Shown: piece by piece, positions 8,401-13,220 of the stretch | How the letters are laid out: each line of letters begins with the position of its first letter | Position numbering within the stretch: position 1 is the stretch's first letter | Assembly: GCA_040756415.1 (NCBI GenBank) | Contig: JBFLYZ010000084.1 | Location: forward strand, 1-13,220 | Length of the DNA: 13,220 bases | DNA from: JBFLYZ01 sp040756415 | Lineage (GTDB): Bacteria > Bacteroidota > Bacteroidia > JADZBD01 | Direction of reading: 5' to 3' | The notes under the pieces: generated by a model | Told to the model about the DNA's origin: nothing | The model's database searches: none | The model's input: only the letters and a program-made list of their open reading frames with translations | Made by a program: the position numbers and the translations under genes

Positions 8401-9123
8401 GGTGGAACCGCCATCATCCGCATTGCGGAAACGCACCACGCCCGAACCCTGGGTAGCACCGAAGTTGGTGCCTGTGATGGTGATGGTCGTGCCTGTGCCC
8501 GCTGTTACCGTAGTTGGCGAAAACCCGCTGATGGACATCACATCGGGATAAGGGCCACTTTTGTTCGTGCTTGCATTAGAATAAATGTCGAAAGGGATAA
8601 CCGTTTGCCAGGTCTTTTTCGAAGACAAAAGGGCTTTATACACCTCAGCGTTGATATCCGTATACACCCGGAATGGCTCCGCGGCCGTTAAACTGACGAG
8701 GTCGTACTTAATAAAACCCTGCACGGAAGCATACGCTTCGTACTGCGGAACTGCGCTCTTCGAAACAGGCACCTTGAAACGCTTTACCGTTTCACAGGTA
8801 AATACGCCTACATCGCCAAGGTTCAGCTCCAGGGAAGGCTCTACCCTGATCATGTAATTACCCACGGTACCGCCTTCCGTGAGCACTTCGATCTCCGTAC
8901 CGGCCAGGCTGCCTTTGAAGATTTTATACACCTCCACCCTGTTCGCGGTATATATCTTTTTATGCTCCGCATCCCAATAAGAGTTTTTGGCAATAACCTT
9001 GCCTTCAACGATAAGGTCGGATGCGCTGGCGCGCTGTGCCAGCGATACTTCTATTAAGGAACACTGCCCGGTGATCTGAAGAGCGCTGACAGCCGCGATA
9101 AGTGTGAGTAGAATTCTTTTCAT
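5500..9123 (-). CDS. Exported multidomain metzincin-like protease with IPT, PKD, SprB and 95-residue repeats, T9SS type A
   Basis: The preferred ATG at 9123 gives 1207 residues with a signal peptide (MKRILLTLIAAVSALQITG, then Gln20-Cys21); an upstream in-frame ATG at 9183 would bury it. In order: an unassigned N-terminal domain (about 21-185); an IPT/TIG fold (about 193-288); a matrixin/metzincin-like domain (about 292-500) with HELGHGHQLGH at 441-451 and a likely Met-turn at M459; two PKD domains (506-588, 593-675); two SprB-type repeats (about 681-756 and 757-824); three 95-residue repeats with YCGITL and YVYTRG signatures (831-1114); and a type A T9SS domain (about 1130-1207, VFPNP). The zinc ligands H441, H445, H451 and base E442 are all present, but the usual glycine of HExxHxxGxxH is Gln448. 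The protein is probably a surface or released protease with adhesin-like arms; substrate unknown. It lies between cargo genes, 144 bases after the fibronectin-III gene. Confidence 0.92.
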   Translation of the reverse strand: MKRILLTLIAAVSALQITGQCSLIEVSLAQRASASDLIVEGKVIAKNSYWDAEHKKIYTANRVEVYKIFKGSLAGTEIEVLTEGGTVGNYMIRVEPSLELNLGDVGVFTCETVKRFKVPVSKSAVPQYEAYASVQGFIKYDLVSLTAAEPFRVYTDINAEVYKALLSSKKTWQTVIPFDIYSNASTNKSGPYPDVMSISGFSPTTVTAGTGTTITITGTNFGATQGSGVVRFRNADDGGSTTITPLASQYVSWSNTQIVVEVPQNAGTGTIQVVQGQTFTSSQTLTVSYAHLNVDFDPGSGTIAYETDHINDNGSGGYTWRMNTGFDGNASAKASFLRAFDTWRCNTGVNWTIGATTSINDAVSDGTNIICFDNTAPLSAGILGVCYSYWSGCASGPTIIWYVNELDIIFDDGSNISPLTWEYGPAAPSGSEYDFETVAVHELGHGHQLGHVISPGAIMHYAISNGSSNRSLGTNDQAGGDYVQAKSIVANVCGPGAMSNYSCITPPVADFSGSPTTLCAGNTVSFTDLSTNAPTSWAWTFTGGTPSSSTAQNPTITYNTPGTYAVTLVATNAGGSDTKTVSGYITVNSCGSPPVADFSGTPTNLCAGGTVSFSDLSTNTPTSWAWTFAGGTPSSSTSQNPSVTYNTPGTYAVTLVATNGSGSDTKTVNGYITVNANPSASGTVTHVSCNGGSNGAINLSPSGGQSPYTFLWNPSGQTTEDRTSLTAGTYSVTVTDANGCTVQNSFNVTQPSALSVTMSKTDATCANNDGTATATPSGGTSPYTYVWTPGGQTIQTATGLSAATYTCMVTDNNGCTVSGNITVGMNCGVPNTQLAPAYCGITLTSLNQQVYCVAVTNANNYQYRVNGTNVSNYVYTRGNYLTNFDLTLIPGVQYGATYSVEVRARVGTTWGAYSTVCTLTTPAVIPSTQLQPAYCGITLSSLSQQVYCDAVTGASNYQYRLNGPGLTNYVYTRGNNLTNFAMSWVTGAQYGGTYSVEVRSYVGGIWSAYGAACNLTTPAFPTTQLSAPYCGITLSTMSQQVNCDAVIGASNYQYRLNGPNLTNYVYTRGNNLTNFAMSWVTGVQLSSSYSVEVRAYVGGVWGSYGPVCTVTTPANSVPMDDLRVYLLHDEQETLINVFPNPFADMVSIKAGSPITGITVMNIMGDKVYSVACSGSEVQLNLADLVPGIYLVYIETSEGIHARKMIKK
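5782..6633 (-). repeat. Three tandem 95/96-codon repeats inside the protease gene
   Basis: Each copy encodes a module running from (N/S/T)TQL through YCGITL, QQV(Y/N)C, NYQYR-NG, NYVYTRGN-LTNF, YSVEVR-VG and ending TTPA. Copies begin near 6633, 6345 and 6060 on the minus strand, a spacing of 96 and 95 codons. The second and third copies share long identical DNA runs, including 33 bases (5951-5983 against 6236-6268), while the first is clearly more diverged. Each copy has three conserved cysteines. The fold is probably a beta-sandwich; I recall similar TQL...YCG...TTP modules in other Bacteroidota exported proteins but cannot name a family with certainty. Confidence 0.85.
7099..7608 (-). repeat. 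Two tandem PKD-domain repeats inside the protease gene
   Basis: Two 83-residue units start PPVADFSG 87 codons apart and share CAG-TVSF-DLSTN-PTSWAWTF-GGTPSSST-QNP-(I/V)TYNTPGTYAVTLVATN. This is the PKD signature (the SWAWTF and PGTYAVTL strands), a beta-sandwich used as a spacer or binding arm in secreted proteins. The two units are close at protein level but differ at many third codon positions, so the duplication is older than that of the last two 95-residue repeats. Confidence 0.85.
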
Positions 9124-9267
9124 ACGATTTGGCTTTAAATCGCTAATGTAATAGAATGCCGCCTGAATTACGAATATTTTCAAGAAATAATTTAAAACCC
9201 TTTGTTTTACTTATGACGCTCGAAATTCGTCAGTCAATAAGAAGAATTCATCGAAGTGCGACCCGGC
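9124..9267 (-). other. Intergenic gap with a weak inverted repeat
   Basis: The gap between the fibronectin-III gene (stop at 9268) and the protease start (9123) is AT-rich. TGACG (9214-9218) and CGTCA (9228-9232) can pair around a 9-base loop that itself contains part of a CGAA/TTCG palindrome. No T-run follows on the minus strand. I find no exact TAnnTTTG box; TACATTAG near 9144-9151 is a one-mismatch candidate. Transcription of the protease gene may start here or read through from upstream. Confidence 0.3.
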
Positions 9268-11325
9268 TTATTTGCCGATGAGGGTTACCGTTCCGCTCTG
9301 CTCGAAATACTCGCCATTGCTGGCCTTGAACTTGATGTACCATGCGTAAACGCCCTGCTGGCATACCTGGCCCCGGTAAGTGCCGTCCCATCCGGTAAAA
9401 GGATCTGCGGTCTCGAACAGCAGGTCGCCCCAGCGGTTGTAAACAGAAAAAGTGTAATCCGATTTATCATAGAAGGAGCCATTGGGCAGGAACACTGAAT
9501 TCATGCCGCCCGGAACAAAGGCATTCGGCACAAAGAACTTGTGCGGCTGATATGCGGGTGCGTCATTACTGCTGCTCTGCGCGGTGAATCCGTAGGGATT
9601 GCCCGCTCCCTCATTGGCTACGACCCTGTAGGTAAAGCGTCCGCTGCTGGTATAATAGGGCGAAACATCATCGGTATAGGTATTCGTTCCGAAGGGAACC
9701 GTAGCGATCACACCTACCCATACCCCGTCAATCGCGCGGTAGATATCATACGTAGCCACACCGCCCAGCCAGCCTTCATAATCGTTCCAGGTAATGGTAT
9801 TGGTCATATCGCTGTTGGCCGCTGCGCTGGCGAAGATCGTGCGGCTAAGGGCAGATGTTTGCGCATCATTGCCGCATGAATCCACGGTCACCACGCGGTA
9901 GTAGTAGCTCATCTGTCCGGGAAACGCGGTATTATCCGTAAAAACCACGTTCGGATTGGCCGTAAATGCAACCGTACCGACAGGGATAAATGGCCCGGAA
10001 GCGTTGGCTGAACGCTCTATGCGGTATTCTCTGGTGGTAGCCAGTATATCCACATAGCTCGATACATCTACGCTTTGCGGAGAACTGACCGATGAGGTTT
10101 CCACGTAGGTGAACACCGGCTGCGTGGGCTGGTAGACCGAAAAACAGAGCTTATTGGATGAAGAGGTGCGGCCGCTGTTATCATAGGCCATTACGATGTA
10201 GCAGTAATTATCCCCTCCTGTAAGGCCGGTATGCGTGTACGACAGCGCGGTGGTGGTCGCGATGAGGGTGAAGGGCCCGGCATTCTGGCTCACATAGACC
10301 CGGTAGCCTGCCGTGCCGCTGGGCCAGCCCACATAGGGTGTCCAGCTCAGATCCGCTTTTCTGGCGCAAATATCCAGGCTTTTCTGCAGGTAGATGGTAT
10401 TCTGGTTATTGCCCAGGGGCGAGATATTGCCGCAGCTATCGAGGGCAGCCATGCAATACCATTCGCTGGCCACATCGGCATTGGAGCTGTTGTTGAGGTA
10501 AAAACTACTCGCGTATCCCCATACGGTGTCGATCGGCACCCAGGAGCTGCCTGAATATTCGTAGATCACGTACCCGATCACATCGCCCGAAGAGCTGGGC
10601 TGCCAGGAGACCGTAGCATTGTTCGAGAAAGGATTGACACTGACCGAATCCAGCACGGGCGTGGCGGGCACTACGTTATCCTGGAACTGGGCACCCGCGA
10701 TATTGGAAAAAGAAGAGCATCCTATGCCATCGGTGATCTCGATGGTGTAGTTGACCATACGCGAGCAGATACTGATGGTATCGATGAAGCTGAGCGAGGA
10801 AGTGCTGGCGATGAGCGTCCACTGCATAGGGTAATCGCAATAGATGTTGTAGGTAAGTGCCGATGAGGGCAGCAGGGGATTACGGATGGCGTTCCAGCCG
10901 AGCGTACCCACGGGTGAGCCCGGATTGCTTACCGTCAGGTAGATGGTAGAAACCGTATCGTAGGCAGGCGCCAGGGTATTGCCGTTGAACGAGGAGCGCG
11001 TACGCACGTAATAGTAAACCGGGCCGGCATTGGCATTGGCCGTTCCGTCACTGAAAGAAGTACTCCCGTAGGTGGCGTTATTGCCTACATTAGTATAAGG
11101 CCCGGTGAGGCTGGCAGAGGAATAGACCTCGTACTGGGTAAAAACTCCTCCCGGGTCGGGGGGAATGGCCCAGGTAATGGTAACATTACCGTTTGGTGCA
11201 ACCGAGACGCAGCGTATTTCGGGGGATGGGGTAGCCTGGGAAAAGGAGCTGGCCAGAGGCAGTTGCCAGCTTGCCGCTAAAAGAAGAAATGAATAAATGA
11301 CCCTGTATTTTTTGATCGCTGACAT
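9268..11325 (-). CDS. Exported multi-fibronectin-III protein with T9SS type B (gliding-motility-associated) C-terminal domain
   Basis: The 685-residue product has a signal peptide (about 1-29, basic MSAIKKYR start, hydrophobic core, S-F-S before Gln30). Residues about 33-590 form a chain of roughly six fibronectin-type-III-like units of 80-100 residues, recognisable from recurring YxVYxS...GPFTLIATT and YYYRVVTVDSCGN patterns. Residues about 596-685 are the type B sorting domain seen in gliding-associated proteins: FFVPNAFVPGGMN, YTFSVYNRWGDLLFE, GWDGTYRGQVCQQGVYAWYIKF, and a GTVTLI end. It should be exported by T9SS and be surface-linked through a type B route; the fibronectin units suggest binding or adhesion. 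No enzyme motif is visible. An AAGG before the ATG is at most a weak ribosome site. It is the first of four cargo genes read in this direction. Confidence 0.92.
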   Translation of the reverse strand: MSAIKKYRVIYSFLLLAASWQLPLASSFSQATPSPEIRCVSVAPNGNVTITWAIPPDPGGVFTQYEVYSSASLTGPYTNVGNNATYGSTSFSDGTANANAGPVYYYVRTRSSFNGNTLAPAYDTVSTIYLTVSNPGSPVGTLGWNAIRNPLLPSSALTYNIYCDYPMQWTLIASTSSLSFIDTISICSRMVNYTIEITDGIGCSSFSNIAGAQFQDNVVPATPVLDSVSVNPFSNNATVSWQPSSSGDVIGYVIYEYSGSSWVPIDTVWGYASSFYLNNSSNADVASEWYCMAALDSCGNISPLGNNQNTIYLQKSLDICARKADLSWTPYVGWPSGTAGYRVYVSQNAGPFTLIATTTALSYTHTGLTGGDNYCYIVMAYDNSGRTSSSNKLCFSVYQPTQPVFTYVETSSVSSPQSVDVSSYVDILATTREYRIERSANASGPFIPVGTVAFTANPNVVFTDNTAFPGQMSYYYRVVTVDSCGNDAQTSALSRTIFASAAANSDMTNTITWNDYEGWLGGVATYDIYRAIDGVWVGVIATVPFGTNTYTDDVSPYYTSSGRFTYRVVANEGAGNPYGFTAQSSSNDAPAYQPHKFFVPNAFVPGGMNSVFLPNGSFYDKSDYTFSVYNRWGDLLFETADPFTGWDGTYRGQVCQQGVYAWYIKFKASNGEYFEQSGTVTLIGK

Positions 11326-11335
11326 GCGCCTTAAG

Positions 11336-11343
11336 CAAATTTA
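11336..11343 (-). promoter_or_regulatory. -7 promoter box (TAAATTTG) for the fibronectin-III gene
   Basis: On the minus strand TAAATTTG matches TAnnTTTG exactly and ends 10 bases before the ATG at 11325, giving a very short leader. A TTG -33 element is not visible in the 19-21 bases upstream. The octamer repeat array ends about 60 bases further upstream. If active, this box could drive the cargo genes separately from the M16 pair. Confidence 0.45.
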
Positions 11344-11401
11344 CGAAAATCCATCCTAAGAGCCCCATCTCACTAAATAACGTGTACCTTATATAGCCAT
11401 C

Positions 11402-11481
11402 CCCTTATTCCCTTATTCCCTTATTCCCTTATTCCCTTATTCCCTTATTCCCCTATTCCCCTATTCCCCTATTCCCTTATT
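11402..11481. repeat. Ten-copy octanucleotide tandem repeat CCC(T/C)TATT overlapping a stop codon
   Basis: Ten direct copies of an 8-base unit run without a break: copies one to six are CCCTTATT, seven to nine are CCCCTATT and the tenth is CCCTTATT. On the minus strand this reads AATA(A/G)GGG, giving ten G-runs of three or four separated by four or five bases, a spacing compatible with G-quadruplex formation. The last copy holds the TAA stop (11479-11477) of the M16 gene, so the array forms the start of its 3' untranslated region. Because the unit is not a multiple of three and lies after the stop, copy-number change would not alter the protein. The array sits between the M16 stop and the promoter of the fibronectin-III gene. 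Confidence 0.97.
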
Positions 11482-12769
11482 CCTTCCTCCCCACCACCAG
11501 CTCGATCAGGTCCTGTTCCTGCCAGTATCTATTGGCCAGATCGCGCAGTTGTTCGGATGTTATGGTCCGGACCGTATGCAGGTATTTATCGTAATAATCA
11601 TAATCCAGCCCGAAGACCAGTATCCCCTTGAAGCGGTCGGCCAGCGCGAAGGGCCCGTCAACCGATGAGATGAAAGAACCCAGCATATAATTGCGCACCA
11701 GGGCCAGCTCATCTTCTCCCACCGGCTCTTCCCTTAAACGCCTGATCTCCGAAAATATTTCGTTCACCGCGTTCTTCGTTACGTTCACACCCACCTCGGT
11801 GGAAATAAAAAAGCAGCCCGCTTCCCTGTACGACAACACCCCCGAACCGATGCCGTAGGTGTATCCCTTGTCCTCACGAATATTGGCCATCAGCCTGCTT
11901 CCGAAATACCCTCCCAGCACGGTGTTCAGCACCTGCATAGGAAGAAAATCCTCGTGCGTTTTGGTAAAGAGCTGACGCCCTATGCGTATGGCCGACTGCA
12001 GGGCATCTTCTTTCAAGACAAGGTTCGTACGCTCATTGGTTGCATGGAAATGATGCACGGTGCGCGGGGCCATGCCGGCTTGCTTCGCCCAATCCTTTCC
12101 ACCGAAATGCTTTTCGATCAGTTGCAGGCTGCTCTCGGATACCTTACCCGAGATAATGATCCGGCAATGGCCCGAACTATAGAACGAATGGTAGAAGTCA
12201 AGAAGGTGCTCGCGCCTGAGCCTGTCAAAATCCTCAAGCTCTACGAAATAACCGTAGGGATGCCCGTTGCCGAAAACGAGCTGGTTGAACTTTTTCCGGG
12301 CCACATCGTTCACTTTCTGCTGGCTGACCAGGAACTTCTGCTTGCGGTTCTGGATGTTCACCTCCAGCTCCTGCTGCGGGAATGAAGCCTCCTTGATGAT
12401 CTCTTCCAGCACGGGCACCACATGCGGCAGGTGCTTGTTGAGCGTAAAGAGGTTGACCGAAGCGAAATCGGGTGTTATTTCGGTCTCCAGGAAAGCGCCA
12501 TAATAATCGATGGCATCGGCTAGCTGCTGTGCGCTCCGCTTATGGGTGCCTTCATCGATCAGCTCGTTGACCGTGCTGGCCACCAGGGGCTGGCCCTGGT
12601 TGATGAAGCCGGCCGGGAACAGAAGCTCAATGCGGCACAGGTCCTGCGTCCCGGCCTGTATGCTGTATAACGGTATGCCGTTGGCCAGCCTAAGCGGCTT
12701 CGCCCGGATGATCTCCACATCCTCTATCTCCCTGATCGCGGGTTCTACCGACCTGTTCAGCTTGCTCAT
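11477..12769 (-). CDS. M16-family peptidase subunit lacking the zinc motif
   Basis: The 430-residue product has the two-domain M16 layout of processing-peptidase-like proteins. The segment matching the catalytic helix reads S-T-V-N-E-L-I-D-E-G-T (65-75): the GT end is kept, but the two His and the Glu of HxxEH are replaced, so no zinc can be bound there. The C-terminal half keeps the typical GSRLMANIREDKGYTYGIGSG block (290-310), whose Arg and Tyr help bind substrate in the partner-assisted site. It should therefore be the non-catalytic half of a heterodimer with the upstream gene product. The start codon overlaps the previous stop as TGATG, which indicates translational coupling. No signal peptide is seen on this product. 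The stop codon lies inside the octamer repeat. Confidence 0.93.
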   Translation of the reverse strand: MSKLNRSVEPAIREIEDVEIIRAKPLRLANGIPLYSIQAGTQDLCRIELLFPAGFINQGQPLVASTVNELIDEGTHKRSAQQLADAIDYYGAFLETEITPDFASVNLFTLNKHLPHVVPVLEEIIKEASFPQQELEVNIQNRKQKFLVSQQKVNDVARKKFNQLVFGNGHPYGYFVELEDFDRLRREHLLDFYHSFYSSGHCRIIISGKVSESSLQLIEKHFGGKDWAKQAGMAPRTVHHFHATNERTNLVLKEDALQSAIRIGRQLFTKTHEDFLPMQVLNTVLGGYFGSRLMANIREDKGYTYGIGSGVLSYREAGCFFISTEVGVNVTKNAVNEIFSEIRRLREEPVGEDELALVRNYMLGSFISSVDGPFALADRFKGILVFGLDYDYYDKYLHTVRTITSEQLRDLANRYWQEQDLIELVVGRKE

Positions 12770-13220
12770 CAGTTCTTGCTATAATAGTACAGTACGCTGG
12801 CGTTGCTCTCAGTAAAGGCCTTCCTGGCCTCTGCCTGCACCATGGGCGGGGTTACACGCTGGTAGCGCTCACCTTCCCGGTTTACGAGGTCGGCATCGCC
12901 CATCAGCTCGGCTATGGCCAGGTTCATGGCCTTGTTCAATATGTTCATTTCCGAGAACTCGAGCGTGGATTCCACCTTGTTCTTCACTTTGGTGAGCTCC
13001 TGCTCGCTGACCAGCTCACTTCTCAGCTTTTCCAGCTCGTTCTCAATGGCCTGCTCGGCATCTTCCATCTTCACCCCTTTTACAAGCTTGCCCGATACGA
13101 TGAACATGCCTTCATCGTGCTCGCCCGTTACGTAAGCGCTGATCTCCGTGAACAGCTTGTGTCTTTTGACCAGTTCATTATACAGGCGAGCGGAATTGCC
13201 GCGGGAAAGCATGTCGCTGA
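12769..13220 (-). CDS. M16-family peptidase, C-terminal part (5' end outside the window)
   Basis: Only the last 150 or so residues are present; the frame is open through the window edge and the ATG at 13212 is internal (it reads S-D-M-L-S-R-G, a conserved LSRG-S-RLY block). The visible part is the C-terminal M16 domain: LSRGNSARLYNEL, a mid-domain VSGKL strand, a charged helix rich in Glu and Lys, and an end at YYYSKN. The HxxEH site would be outside the window. By comparison with paired bacterial M16 genes, this is expected to be the catalytic subunit, followed directly by its inactive partner through a 1-base TGATG overlap. Catalytic status cannot be judged from what is visible. Confidence 0.88.
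   Translation of the reverse strand, partial: SDMLSRGNSARLYNELVKRHKLFTEISAYVTGEHDEGMFIVSGKLVKGVKMEDAEQAIENELEKLRSELVSEQELTKVKNKVESTLEFSEMNILNKAMNLAIAELMGDADLVNREGERYQRVTPPMVQAEARKAFTESNASVLYYYSKN

Noticed and set aside
9124..9183. N-terminal extension of 20 residues on the protease
   Set aside because: It would place the signal peptide at residues 21-40, behind residues that do not fit an export signal; the ATG at 9123 gives a normal signal peptide.
11402..11481. CRISPR array
   Set aside because: The unit is 8 bases with no spacers, a simple tandem repeat.

Overview
The window looks like chromosomal DNA of a Bacteroidota (Bacteroidetes) species, probably from the Chitinophagia/Sphingobacteriia/Flavobacteriia range. 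Four of the five large proteins end in a type A type IX secretion (T9SS) sorting domain with the V(Y/F)PNP signature, and the fifth ends in a type B (gliding-motility-associated) domain. All five signal peptides offer a Gln at or next to the predicted mature N-terminus. Upstream regions carry the Bacteroidota -7 box TAnnTTTG and lack strong Shine-Dalgarno sequences. The base composition is moderately GC-rich and uniform, and I see no sign of recent transfer.

Layout, left to right: (1) a promoter and a plus-strand gene (80-2143) for an exported P-domain + CotH-type kinase-fold protein. (2) On the minus strand from 2253 to 11325, four more exported proteins: a seven-blade SBBP beta-propeller protein; an Asp-box (BNR) propeller protein with a CxCC motif; a 1207-residue mosaic with a metzincin-like protease domain, IPT, two PKD domains, two SprB repeats and three near-identical 95-residue Cys-bearing repeats; and a multi-fibronectin-III protein with a type B C-terminal domain. 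(3) A ten-copy octanucleotide tandem repeat (11402-11481) that overlaps the stop codon of the next gene. (4) Two overlapping M16 peptidase genes, the second lacking the zinc motif and the first cut by the window edge.

The five exported proteins are best read as a cargo cluster for T9SS: surface or secreted adhesin, protease and propeller proteins. No secretion machinery, regulator, RNA gene, CRISPR array or insertion sequence is visible. The M16 pair probably forms one heterodimeric periplasmic protease and need not be functionally linked to the cargo genes. No gap between genes exceeds about 155 bases. The clearest non-coding signals are the G-rich octamer repeat, a perfect 11-bp inverted repeat between two cargo genes (5458-5488), and three -7 boxes, one of them only 4 bases from a start codon.
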